A stretch of DNA of 64,000 nucleotides from JAQBGV01 sp032128395. GTDB taxonomy: Bacteria; Planctomycetota; UBA8108; UBA1146. Shown one piece after another: positions 33,539-41,373 of this stretch. The notes under the pieces are model-generated. The model was not told the origin of the DNA and ran no database searches. It worked only from the letters and a program-made list of their open reading frames with translations. Both the position numbers and the translations under genes were made by a program. The stretch is taken from assembly GCA_032128395.1 (NCBI GenBank), contig JAQBGV010000184.1:58856-122855 (forward strand). Direction: 5' to 3'. Position 1 is the stretch's first letter. Every line of letters starts with the position of its first letter.

Positions 33539-34293
33539 CGCGCCCCCTCGGCGAGCCGATTGATGCGGTCGGCGAGTACTCCAGCTCCGAAGCCGTTGTC
33601 GATATTGACCACCGACACTCCGGGAGCGCAGCTGTTCAGCATGCCGAGGAGAGCTGCGAGCCCTCCGAAGCTCGCGCCGTAACCGACCGAGGTCGGAACC
33701 GCGATCACGGGGACCGACACCATCCCGCCGACCACTGAAGGAAGAGCTCCTTCCATCCCTGCGACGACGACGACCACATGGGCGGCGCGGATGCGGTCGC
33801 GGGCTCCCAGAAGTCGGTGTAGACCCGCCACCCCGACGTCGACGAACCACTCGACCGCGCTCCCGAGCGTCTCGGCGGTGACGCGCGCCTCCTCGGCGAC
33901 AGGGAGGTCGGAGGTCCCCGCACAGACCACGGCGATCCGCCCGATCGACGCAGCCCCTTCCGGCGAGATGCTCAAGCAGCGCGCACGTTCGTGCCAGTGG
34001 GCTCGAGGGATCATCGAACCGAGGATGGCGCCGATCTCGGGAGCGACGCGCGTCGCGAGTGCGCGATCGGATCGAGCAAGGATGCCGCGGAGCGCCGCGT
34101 CGATCTGGTCCGCGCTCTTCCCGGCACCATAGACCACCTCGGGTACTCCGCAGCGCTCGGTCCGGTCGTGATCGAGGTGCAGTTCTTCCGAACGCGCGAC
34201 CCCGAGGCTCTCGAGTGCGGCTTCGATCGGCAATTCCCCGGCTGCGACCGAGGTGAGGATCGTGCGCCACAGCGCCGGTGTGGGCTCGCTCAC
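33535..34293 (-). CDS. larB: LarB-family pyridinium-3,5-biscarboxylate synthase-like protein
   Basis: 252 residues from GTG 34293. The N-terminal region (about 1-110) precedes an AIR-carboxylase-like domain: RIAVVCAGTSDLPVAEEA, FVDVGVAGLHRLL, GMEGALPSVVGGMV, VPTSVGYGASFGGLAAL and a closing NIDNGFGAG. LarB carboxylates and hydrolyses nicotinate adenine dinucleotide in building the nickel-pincer cofactor of lactate racemase. No larA, larC or larE is visible in this window. It overlaps tsaD and nnrD by four bases each. Confidence 0.87.
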   Translation of the reverse strand: MSEPTPALWRTILTSVAAGELPIEAALESLGVARSEELHLDHDRTERCGVPEVVYGAGKSADQIDAALRGILARSDRALATRVAPEIGAILGSMIPRAHWHERARCLSISPEGAASIGRIAVVCAGTSDLPVAEEARVTAETLGSAVEWFVDVGVAGLHRLLGARDRIRAAHVVVVVAGMEGALPSVVGGMVSVPVIAVPTSVGYGASFGGLAALLGMLNSCAPGVSVVNIDNGFGAGVLADRINRLAEGAR

Positions 34294-35294
34294 GGGGACG
34301 CCTCCGCTTCCAGATCGAGTCCGGCGAAACGTCCCTCGCGAAAGAGGCGCAGCCCGCAGGCGGCGATCATCGCGCCATTGTCGGTCGAAAACTCGAGGGG
34401 AGGGAAGATCAGGCGTGCGCGCGATGAGAGTCCCTGGTCGAGCCGAGAGCGTAGCGCGCGGTTCGCGGTGACCCCGCCTCCGAACACTACCGTGTCGAGC
34501 CCGGTCTGTTCGAGCGACCGCCGGATCTTCTCGACGAGAACCGCGGCGACCGACTCTTGGAACGAAGCGCAGAGGTCCTCGCGGCGTGGGGCCCCCGCGA
34601 CCGGTCCCGGTTCGCGGGCACCCTGACCTCGCCACCGATAGAGGACTGCGGTCTTGAGCCCGGAGAAGGAGAAGTCGAGGGAGTTTGGCTCGAGCAGGGT
34701 CCGGGGAAGCTGGACCGCGTCCGGATCCCCGTCGAGCGCCATCCGTTCCACTTCGGGGCCGCCTGGATACTTCAGGCCGAGGATCGCCGCGACCTTGTCG
34801 AACGCCTCTCCGATCGCATCGTCCCGCGTGGCACCGATCCGCTCCCGACCCTCGGGGGTGACTTGGTAGAGGTCGCTGTGACCCCCGGAGAGCACGACGC
34901 CGAGAAAGGGCGGAGAGACCGACACTCCGCCGAGTTCGGGTGCTTCGAGGTGCGCTTCGAGGTGGTGGACTGCGATCAGCGGTTTCTCCCAGGCCCAGGC
35001 GAGCGCCTTGGCGGTGGTCACTCCGACCAGGAGCGCGCCGATCAACCCAGGCCGATGGGCGACCGCGATCGCGGAGAGATCGGACGGAGCGACCCCCGCA
35101 TCGCGGAGAGTCCGACTGATCACCGACGTCAGATCACGCACGTGCGAGCGCGAGGCGATCTCGGGGACGACCCCCCCGAAGCGACCGTGTTCCTCCGCTT
35201 GAGAATGAACGATTTGTGCGATGAGCCGCGGGCCGTCCGCAACCAAAGCTGCGGATGTCTCATCGCAAGTGCTCTCGATGCCGAGGACGATCAC
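34290..35294 (-). CDS. tsaD: tRNA N6-threonylcarbamoyladenosine transferase
   Basis: 334 residues, the full length of TsaD. It transfers threonylcarbamoyl to A37 of tRNAs reading ANN codons, together with TsaB and TsaE. Motifs: N-terminal GIESTCDETSAA, metal-binding HHLEAH, LSGGHSDLYQV, LGLKYPGGPEVE, FSFSGLKTA and GGGVTANRALR. It overlaps the upstream protease gene by 35 bases and the downstream larB by four, placing it in the S41-tsaD-larB-nnrD-pyrK operon. TsaD is essential in most bacteria. Confidence 0.95.
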   Translation of the reverse strand: MIVLGIESTCDETSAALVADGPRLIAQIVHSQAEEHGRFGGVVPEIASRSHVRDLTSVISRTLRDAGVAPSDLSAIAVAHRPGLIGALLVGVTTAKALAWAWEKPLIAVHHLEAHLEAPELGGVSVSPPFLGVVLSGGHSDLYQVTPEGRERIGATRDDAIGEAFDKVAAILGLKYPGGPEVERMALDGDPDAVQLPRTLLEPNSLDFSFSGLKTAVLYRWRGQGAREPGPVAGAPRREDLCASFQESVAAVLVEKIRRSLEQTGLDTVVFGGGVTANRALRSRLDQGLSSRARLIFPPLEFSTDNGAMIAACGLRLFREGRFAGLDLEAEASP

Positions 35295-36702
35295 CGCTCG
35301 CTCCCTCCTCCGGGAGCACTCCCTTCCGGGGCCGCTTCCTTAGGGGCGAAGAGTGAGGCGACGTCCCCCGGTCGCGACAGGAGTCGACCGCGCGCGCCAA
35401 GATCGGATCGGGGGGCGAGGCCTGGCCCGGGGTCGGTTTCGCGGAGGGAGGAGGCTCCTCGTGAACGGCGAGTGGAGTGTTGATTCGATCGAGTTGGCGA
35501 CGATCCCACCACTGGTAGTGCAGCTGGCGGAGCTCCGGATCGACGACTACCGGGACATCGGGGATCAGGCCGTGCAGACCGTCTTCATCGCGGTGGATCC
35601 GATCTCCGGTAGGTGGATGGAAGCTCTGAGTGGTGATCTTGACGATCCCATCCCGGGCGCCCCGACCGATCGAGATCACGTCCTGGACAGTCCACTTGCC
35701 GAAGCTCTCCTCACCGATCAGCGGCGCGCGCTCGTGGTCGCGCAGGGCGGCAGCGACGATCTCGGAGGCGCTCGCAGAATTCCCGTCGATGAGGATGGCG
35801 AGCGGGACCGAGGGGAAGGAGGTTCGGCCGAACGAACGGAACTCCTCTTCCGTCACCCCTGGATTCCGGCCTCCGGCGGGCGCCGGGGCGCGTCCCACGG
35901 TGCGGACGATGAGGCGGCTCTCCTCGAGGAAGAGGGAGGCAACTCCGACCGCTTCGTCGAGCAATCCTCCACCGTTGCCGCGAAGGTCTAGGATGATGGA
36001 GCGCGCGCCGGCTTCGAGCAGCCCTTGTACTGCTCCCTGCACGTCTTCGGTCGAATGGGGTTGGAACTGGATCAGCCGCACGACGCCGACCGGTTCTCCT
36101 CCGGCGGTCCGGTGCAACACGACCTCGCCGAGACTGGGGATCGAAACCCTCTGTCGGAGGACGACGACGGTACGGGTCTCGCCGGCGGGGGTCTCGATCT
36201 GGAGCTCGACGCTGGTCCCCTCGGGACCCTTGATCAATCGGGTCGCATCCTCGACTCGTTTTCCGCGCAGACTCGTCCCGCCGGCTTGGAGGATTCGTTC
36301 TCCACTTCGGAGTCCGGCTCGAGCTGCGGGCCCCCCATCGACCACGAGGGTGATCCGCGGCACGCCATCCGCCTCCGCTCCCGCTTCCTCTGATCCTGCG
36401 GGGCCGACGACCACGCCGATCCCGACGATATATCCTTCGGTGTCCTGCTCGAACGCCGCGACCTGTTGGGGGGAGAGGTACCGGCTGTTGCGATCGAGAC
36501 TCCGGAGCATCCGGTCGAGACCATCGTGGAGGAGCAGGTCACCGTCGACCTCCCGTACGTGCGAGCGTTCGACGATCTGCAAGACCCGGTCGACCAGCGC
36601 CCCGCGACTGAGCGCGGGGTTCGGGGCGGACTCGAGGCAGAAAAGGATGGCGAGGACGACGCCAGCGAGGATGCCGAGGATCGGGATCGCATGGGCGCGC
36701 AT
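35260..36702 (-). CDS. S41 family C-terminal processing protease
   Basis: 480 residues from ATG 36702 (GGGGAGGAG upstream). A signal or anchor helix (about 5-25) is followed by an N-terminal helical segment, a PDZ domain (about 90-175) and the tail-specific protease core: ILDLRGNGGGLLDEAV, nucleophile serine in DGNSASASE (about 308-312) and general-base lysine in ESFGKWTVQ (about 333). This is the CtpA/Prc type that trims periplasmic proteins from their C-terminus. It is longer at the C-terminus than simple CtpA, with a proline/arginine-rich tail that overlaps tsaD. It heads the operon. Confidence 0.9.
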   Translation of the reverse strand: MRAHAIPILGILAGVVLAILFCLESAPNPALSRGALVDRVLQIVERSHVREVDGDLLLHDGLDRMLRSLDRNSRYLSPQQVAAFEQDTEGYIVGIGVVVGPAGSEEAGAEADGVPRITLVVDGGPAARAGLRSGERILQAGGTSLRGKRVEDATRLIKGPEGTSVELQIETPAGETRTVVVLRQRVSIPSLGEVVLHRTAGGEPVGVVRLIQFQPHSTEDVQGAVQGLLEAGARSIILDLRGNGGGLLDEAVGVASLFLEESRLIVRTVGRAPAPAGGRNPGVTEEEFRSFGRTSFPSVPLAILIDGNSASASEIVAAALRDHERAPLIGEESFGKWTVQDVISIGRGARDGIVKITTQSFHPPTGDRIHRDEDGLHGLIPDVPVVVDPELRQLHYQWWDRRQLDRINTPLAVHEEPPPSAKPTPGQASPPDPILARAVDSCRDRGTSPHSSPLRKRPRKGVLPEEGASGDRPRHREHLR

Positions 36703-36749
36703 CGACCGGTACTCCTCCCCGCAAATCGGATGACTAGGATCTGCGGAGC

Positions 36750-36755
36750 ATTCTA
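36750..36755 (-). promoter_or_regulatory. -10 element of the S41 operon
   Basis: TAGAAT on the minus strand, 48 nt before the protease start. A -35 box is not clear (GTCGAA or TCGAAG nearby). The same TAGAAT hexamer recurs before tRNA-Phe and the lipoprotein gene at 46085. Confidence 0.35.
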
Positions 36756-36902
36756 GTCCAGTGTCTGCGAACTTCGACCTCGATGATTCGCGATGCCCCA
36801 ATCGAGGCTTTCTGGCGGCCGGGGCGCCCCTTCCTCCGCCTGGGGCAGGGCGAACGACGCGCGGCCCCGCGAGATGCGGGGCCGCGCGGGATGTCCAGAG
36901 GA

Positions 36903-36976
36903 ATGGGCGGGGCCGGAATTGAACCGGCGACACCTGCATTTTCAGTGCAGTGCTCTACCAACTGAGCTACCCACCC
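36903..36976 (-). tRNA. tRNA-Phe (anticodon GAA)
   Basis: 74-nt tRNA on the minus strand. Acceptor stem GGGTGGG pairs with CCCGCCC, with discriminator A. D arm AGCTCAGTTGGTAGAGC, anticodon stem CTGCA/TGCAG with loop CTGAAAA (anticodon GAA), and T arm GCCGG-TTCAATT-CCGGC. CCA is not encoded. It lies 200 bp upstream of the S41 protease gene in the same direction. Confidence 0.95.
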
Positions 36977-37053
36977 GGAGGAACACCCCCCGACGACCCA
37001 GCGCCCGCTCTTCAGCCTCCGAAGGAGCTGGTCCCCGAGGAGTGAGGGGGCGG

Positions 37054-37083
37054 ATTCTAGCGTGGATGATTCCCGGGGGTCGA
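37054..37083 (-). promoter_or_regulatory. candidate promoter of tRNA-Phe
   Basis: On the minus strand, TCGACC (37083-37078), an 18-nt spacer and TAGAAT (37059-37054). It would start about 70 nt before the tRNA. The same TCGACC hexamer serves as the -35 box of the accA promoter. Confidence 0.4.
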
Positions 37084-37178
37084 GGGCGATTCCTGGCTTG
37101 TCTTCACGAAATGAACGAGCAGGGCGGTGAGCCAGCCGGCCCGCCGCCCCTGCAGGATCCGAATCTGCCGGTGATGGA

Positions 37179-38042
37179 TCAGTATCCCTCGACGGTGGAG
37201 ATGAAGTCCGTGATCGCCTCGAAGTCCCTCGCGACGTCCCCGGCGACCCGGAAGGTCTCGACAAACTCTTCGAGCCAGGTATCGACTTCGTACGGGACGA
37301 AGACGATATCGCCGTTGCGCATCAGGATGTCCTGGTCCCCGTCTCCCAAGAACACGAGGCGGCGGATGTCGCAGAGAATGACGTAACGGTCTCCCGTCGC
37401 CTTGCCCTGCCGGATCACTGCGATCTGTTCCCACTCCGACTTGTCCCTCAATGCTTCGGTGCGAGCGAGAACTCGGCTGATACGGTCGTCTCCGTTGAGT
37501 GTGATCACGCCTTGGCGTCCGGTGGGGTTCAGGACCGCCACTTCTCCGCCCTGGACGCGATCGCCGAACTCGGTGGTCTCGGTGTTGACGATCACCTGCG
37601 GCGGGTCGACGAAGAATTCTCGGTAGCGTTCGGAAATGTCGCTCTTGAACTCGAACACCGAGCGCCCGACCGCTTGGACGTCCCCGATGAGTGGCAGATC
37701 GACGTAGCCATCCGGGCGAACGTTGACCACGCGCTGGATCTCGTGCCCATAGACCTCGACATTGATCCGGATCCCCGGGGGAAGGACGTACTCCTCCTCG
37801 GGGGAGATGCCCCTCTCGCGGAGTACCGCGATGTACTGCGGGGCAGTGATGATGGTGGCGGTCGTAGACGGGATGAGGTTTCCCTCCCCGTCGTAGTAGG
37901 TGAACGTCGACTGTGGGGTGGTGACCCGGGTGTAGCACCCGGGCAGCACGAGGGGGGCGCAGATGAGCAGCAAGAGCAGCCCGAGTCCGCCCCGTTCCCA
38001 CAGCCGGATTCGTCGTCCGCGGTCAGCGGGTTCTGGAGTCAT
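37179..38042 (-). CDS. polysaccharide export lipoprotein, Wza-like
   Basis: 287 residues from ATG 38042. A lipoprotein signal with lipobox LPGC (about 34-37) is followed by a Poly_export domain (about 80-170: YVLPPGIRINVEV, VNVRPDGYVDLPLIGDV) and a second SLBB-like domain (about 195-265: GDDRISRVLARTEAL, DILMRNGDIVFVP). Wza-type proteins form the outer-membrane channel for capsule or exopolysaccharide. It stands alone here; no glycosyltransferase or Wzc partner is adjacent. The frame is open upstream to 38225, but that part lacks homology. Confidence 0.85.
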   Translation of the reverse strand: MTPEPADRGRRIRLWERGGLGLLLLLICAPLVLPGCYTRVTTPQSTFTYYDGEGNLIPSTTATIITAPQYIAVLRERGISPEEEYVLPPGIRINVEVYGHEIQRVVNVRPDGYVDLPLIGDVQAVGRSVFEFKSDISERYREFFVDPPQVIVNTETTEFGDRVQGGEVAVLNPTGRQGVITLNGDDRISRVLARTEALRDKSEWEQIAVIRQGKATGDRYVILCDIRRLVFLGDGDQDILMRNGDIVFVPYEVDTWLEEFVETFRVAGDVARDFEAITDFISTVEGY

Positions 38043-38203
38043 CGGATCCCTTCCCTGCGGGGGGATGGACAGAGGGTGGGCCTCCATGGTCCGAGGGAGG
38101 CGCTCCCTTCCGGTATCGGCCGGGGGGATGGGGGGCTTGAGTGCGGTTCTTGGGTCTCGAGGTGGGGACGAGCTCATCGGAGGGGAGATGCAGAGAACAT
38201 TTG

Positions 38204-38233
38204 GGCGGGTACCGGACACCGGCACCTGCCCCA
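38204..38233 (-). terminator. hairpin between rpsT and the Wza-like gene
   Basis: GGGC-GGGT-ACCGG, the loop ACA, then CCGG-C-ACC-T-GCCC forms a long, nearly continuous hairpin. It is about 75 nt past the rpsT stop on the minus strand. It is stable but lacks a T run, so it may be a terminator aid or the leader structure of the Wza-like gene. Confidence 0.3.
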
Positions 38234-38306
38234 GCTTCGATCGGATGCCTTCCGAGTCGCCAGCGGGGCGTCGACAGAATGGGGTGTAGCGACAACCCCG
38301 CCTATT

Positions 38307-38570
38307 TCAGCCCAGAGCCGCGAACTTCCGCATCAGCAACGACTTCCGCCGGGCGGCGGTGCGCTTGTGCAGGACGCCCTTCTGGATCGCCTTGTCGAGC
38401 TTTGCCTGGGCGGTTCGAAGGCAGGTCGTCGCGACTTCGCGGTCCTTTTTCTCGATCGCCTCGAGCGCCTTCTTCGTCCAGGTCTTGATCTCCGACTTCA
38501 CGGCCCGGTTGCGCAGATTGCGCTTCTGGTCCTGGCGGAGCCGCTTCTCGGTCGATGAATTGTTCGGCAT
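38307..38570 (-). CDS. rpsT: 30S ribosomal protein bS20
   Basis: 87 residues, normal size. The basic sequence follows the family: MPNNSSTEKRLRQDQKRNLRNRAVKSE at the start, TWTKKALEAIEKKD in the middle, and KGVLHKRTAARRKSLLMRK at the end. It binds 16S rRNA early in 30S assembly. It lies 27 bp after the TPR protein gene and probably shares its transcript. Confidence 0.95.
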   Translation of the reverse strand: MPNNSSTEKRLRQDQKRNLRNRAVKSEIKTWTKKALEAIEKKDREVATTCLRTAQAKLDKAIQKGVLHKRTAARRKSLLMRKFAALG

Positions 38571-38597
38571 CGGTGTTCAGGGTCCCTTCGGCCGCAG

Positions 38598-39986
38598 CTA
38601 GGTGCTGCGCAGTTTGTCGACTCGCTGCGAGACGTCGCGGAAATTGATGTCGATGGACATGATCTCCTCGAACAGCTCGAGCGCAATACTCGCGTCCCCC
38701 TTGGCATCGTGGGCCTCGGCGAGGCTGTACTGCGTTTCTTTCCACATGCCGGTGTCGCGGTCCTTGATGCCGTTGAGGGCGTTGCCGAACTCCCGGATCG
38801 CGAGGTCGAAGAGAGCCTTCGAGAAGAAGGCCTGCCCGATCCTTGCGTGGGACAGGACGGCGTACTTCGGATCCTTGCGGGCATTCTGGAACTGGCCGAT
38901 CGCCTCGTCGAACTGCTTGTTCTTGAGAAGTAGTTCTCCGAATTCGGCTTTGAGCTTGAAGTCGGTGGGGTGGGCGGCGACGCGGCGCGCGTACTCATGG
39001 AGGAGAAACTCGTTCTCTTCCTCGAGGAGCCTCTCGATTTTCGCCACGAGGGTGGGATCGCCCGGCTTCTTCTGGAGCGCGATCTTCGCATCTTCGATAG
39101 AGGAGCGGATTCGCTGCTCGGTCAGCGTCGCGAGCTTCTCGGCAGCGTACATGTCCTGCGAGTTGACCTCGGCCGCCTTGCGGTACGAGACCTCCGCATC
39201 GTCGAAGCGCTTGATCTTCGCCTGCAGGTCACCCAGCTCCCGCCAGAGTCGCGAATTTTGTTCGTCCTTGGCGATCTCGCCCCGCTTCAGCTGAATCGCG
39301 ATCTCGGCGTCGTCGGCGGTACGGATCAGTTGCCCCTTCTTGAGCAACGTCTCCGATTCGTCCTCGTCCTTCAGCATCGCGCGGAAGGAGTCCTCTTTCG
39401 ATCCAGACTTCCGGGCCTCGGTCTTCTGCATCATCACCGCGGCAGAGAGGTCGCGGATCGATTTCCCCGCCTCGGCGTCTTCGGGCCGGACCTGCTTGAC
39501 CCGTTCCCAACACTCGACCGCCTTCTCGAAGTCTTTCTCCGATTCGTACAAACGCCCGAGAGCCTTCCACGCATCGGTATTTCCGGGGTCGATCTCGACG
39601 ACTTCCTGAAACGCCTGGTGCGCACTGCTCCCGAGATTCGTCGCCAGGAATGCGGACGCGATCTGCATCAAGGCATCCGCGTTCTGGGGGGCCAGTGCGA
39701 GCAACTTCTCGAGTTCGACGATCTGCTCCTCGAACTTCTTCTGCATCGAGAGTTTCTTGATCTTCCCGAGTAGACCCATGTTCTTGATCTTGAACATGCC
39801 ACCGCCGGTGGTGCTCCCACCACTCTCCTGCACCCTGCGAATCGAGGCGGCGCGGAGCTTTCGGCGCTCGTCGGGCCGGTCGGGATCGATCGTGAGACCC
39901 TGTTGGTAGAGTGCGATCGCATAGTCGTAGTTCCGCTTCTTGAGGGCCTGCTCGGCCTTCTGGAAGAAGTTGTCGGAAGCTCCCAT
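38598..39986 (-). CDS. tetratricopeptide-repeat protein
   Basis: 462 residues without signal peptide. TPR motifs occur through most of its length: residues about 5-40 (YDYAIALYQQGLTIDPD), 85-190 (DALMQIASAFLATNLG, DAWKALGRLYESEKDFEKAVECWERV) and 240-450 (LWRELGDLQAKIKRFDDAEVSYRKA, ARIGQAFFSKALFDLAIREFG). Charged coiled-coil-like helices lie between. It is a cytoplasmic scaffold by composition; its partner is unknown. It precedes rpsT in the same direction, and its ATG is preceded by CAGGAGAG. Confidence 0.82.
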   Translation of the reverse strand: MGASDNFFQKAEQALKKRNYDYAIALYQQGLTIDPDRPDERRKLRAASIRRVQESGGSTTGGGMFKIKNMGLLGKIKKLSMQKKFEEQIVELEKLLALAPQNADALMQIASAFLATNLGSSAHQAFQEVVEIDPGNTDAWKALGRLYESEKDFEKAVECWERVKQVRPEDAEAGKSIRDLSAAVMMQKTEARKSGSKEDSFRAMLKDEDESETLLKKGQLIRTADDAEIAIQLKRGEIAKDEQNSRLWRELGDLQAKIKRFDDAEVSYRKAAEVNSQDMYAAEKLATLTEQRIRSSIEDAKIALQKKPGDPTLVAKIERLLEEENEFLLHEYARRVAAHPTDFKLKAEFGELLLKNKQFDEAIGQFQNARKDPKYAVLSHARIGQAFFSKALFDLAIREFGNALNGIKDRDTGMWKETQYSLAEAHDAKGDASIALELFEEIMSIDINFRDVSQRVDKLRST

Positions 39987-40198
39987 GACTCTCCTGTATT
40001 CGGGGGCGACAATGCTCGGGGACGATTCTACGCCGCAAAAAAAACTACGCCGGGTGGCGATCGACGGCAGTTCGGATCGTCCGGAGCAGATCGGCCGACA
40101 CGCTGAGAAGCACGACGACAGCCCTCACGCGACTCTGGCTGGGGCCTTGGCCACTACGCGGTTCTACCTGGAACCCGTCCCCAGAAGGAACCCAGTCT

Positions 40199-40224
40199 CC
40201 AGAAACCGTATCCGGAAACCGCAT
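40199..40224. repeat. 13-bp tandem repeat
   Basis: CCAGAAACCGTAT followed directly by CCGGAAACCGCAT, then CCAGA. Two units differing at two positions, within the leader of the TPR gene. Confidence 0.5.
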
Positions 40225-40265
40225 CCAGAGCACCGTGGAGAGTCGCACCATCCCAGGGGAGCGGG

Positions 40266-40294
40266 AGTCTACTCTCGAGGAAGAAATGGGTCAA
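40266..40294 (-). promoter_or_regulatory. promoter of TPR gene and rpsT
   Basis: On the minus strand, TTGACC (40294-40289), exactly 17 nt, then TAGACT (40271-40266). It gives a leader of about 270 nt before the TPR start. Confidence 0.5.
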
Positions 40295-40489
40295 TATCCT
40301 CGGCTGTTATCGGTACTTCTGGCGGTGGATCGGTGGTTCGCCATTTTGGTGACCGCTATCATGCCCCGCGCCTGGGAGCGGCGGGAGGTTCGGAAGAGGC
40401 TCCCTGGAATGGGGCCCTCCGTATCCCCCCTCCGCAGTCCGTCGGAGACCGCTTTTTGCCGAAGACTCTGTTTGAGAGAGCTCGATCCG

Positions 40490-41035
40490 TTGAAAACCCC
40501 GATCCCCGCCGCGGACTCTCTGAGACTCCGCTACTATCCCGACCCAGTCCTCCGACTGCGGTCGTCACCCGTGGCGGAGTTCGACGATGGGCTGCGGGCC
40601 CGGGTGCGACGGATGTTCGAGATCATGTACGAATACCGGGGGATCGGTCTCGCCGCTCCCCAGGTGGGGGTCTCGGAGCGGCTCTTCGTCATCAATCTCA
40701 GCGGCGAGGAGGACCACCCGGAGGACGAGCGGATCTTCGTCAATCCAGAAATTCGGGGTCCATCCGGCGGGTCTACGGAAGAAGAGGGCTGCCTGAGTTT
40801 CCCCAAGATCCGGCTCGACGTCCTTCGTGCGGAAAGAATCGTCGTCGAAGCATTGGACGCCGACGGTGAGCGATTCGAACTCGAGGCGGACGGACTTCTC
40901 GCCCGGTGCATTCAGCATGAATTCGACCATCTCGATGGGATCCTCTTCGTCTCTCGTGTCCCGGTGACGCGACGGCTGATGGTGCGCCGCCAGCTCAAGG
41001 AGCTCGAGCGCGAGTATCGAGAAAGGGTTGGCTAG
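40490..41035 (+). CDS. def: peptide deformylase
   Basis: 181 residues from TTG 40490, chosen to give the normal family length and start just before LRLRYYPDPVLR; TTG 40472 is an alternative, and ATG starts lie further up the open frame. Removes the formyl group from nascent N-formylmethionine. All three metal-site motifs are present: GIGLAAPQ, EEGCLSFP and QHEFDHLDG. It is followed six bases later by ribF. The region upstream of residue 1 is rich in rare codons and probably not translated. Confidence 0.9.
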   Translation: MKTPIPAADSLRLRYYPDPVLRLRSSPVAEFDDGLRARVRRMFEIMYEYRGIGLAAPQVGVSERLFVINLSGEEDHPEDERIFVNPEIRGPSGGSTEEEGCLSFPKIRLDVLRAERIVVEALDADGERFELEADGLLARCIQHEFDHLDGILFVSRVPVTRRLMVRRQLKELEREYRERVG

Positions 41036-41040
41036 GCACT

Positions 41041-41373
41041 GTGCGCGTCATCTCGAGCTTGTCCGAGGCGTCACCTGATCGCTTTCGTTCGCCGATTGCG
41101 ACGATCGGCGTGTTCGATGGCGTACATCTGGGCCACCAATTCCTCCTCGACCGGCTCCTCAGCTGGAGCGATGAGACCGGCGGAGGCGATCGAGTCGTCA
41201 TCACCTTCGATCGCCACCCACTCGAGGTGCTCGGGCAACAACCCCCGGTCTATTTGACCACGCTCGAGCACCGGCTCTCGCTCCTCGGACGGCACGGGGC
41301 GACCGCGGCGTTGGTTCTCCAGTTCGACCGAACCCTCGCCGCGTGGCCGAGAGGCGCTTCGTACAGGACGTGA
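41041..41373 (+). CDS. ribF: FAD synthetase, N-terminal part (frameshifted ribF)
   Basis: Residues 1-101 (41041-41343) match the nucleotidyltransferase domain of RibF: IATIGVFDGVHLGHQFLL with the ATP-binding GVHxGH, then VVITFDRHPLEVL and LTTLEHRLSLL. After LAA the frame runs into WPRGASYRT and a stop. The protein continues in the -1 frame from GTG 41343. Inserting one G in GCGTGG (41341-41346) would give LAAVAERRFVQDVI and restore a normal bifunctional enzyme of about 323 residues. Confidence 0.85.
   Translation: MRVISSLSEASPDRFRSPIATIGVFDGVHLGHQFLLDRLLSWSDETGGGDRVVITFDRHPLEVLGQQPPVYLTTLEHRLSLLGRHGATAALVLQFDRTLAAWPRGASYRT

Larger units (their letters stand above)
39987..40489. other. 503-bp divergent intergenic region
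   Basis: The region lies between the TPR gene (minus) and deformylase (plus). It contains a minus-strand promoter at 40266-40294, an A8 tract at 40037-40044, a 13-bp tandem repeat at 40199-40224, and a TAGAAT at 40030-40025 on the minus strand. The deformylase frame is open back to 40235, with a hydrophobic stretch, but codon use there is unlike neighbouring genes. Confidence 0.45.

Noticed and set aside
33539..34270. Extension of the nnrD frame to a 543-residue protein
   Set aside because: The extra part is arginine-rich and lies inside larB, which has clear homology in another frame. ATG 33538 gives the normal nnrD length and an ATGA overlap.
40235..40489. N-terminal extension of deformylase with a hydrophobic stretch
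   Set aside because: Codon use is not GC3-rich, and a minus-strand promoter lies inside it. The normal deformylase length begins at TTG 40490.
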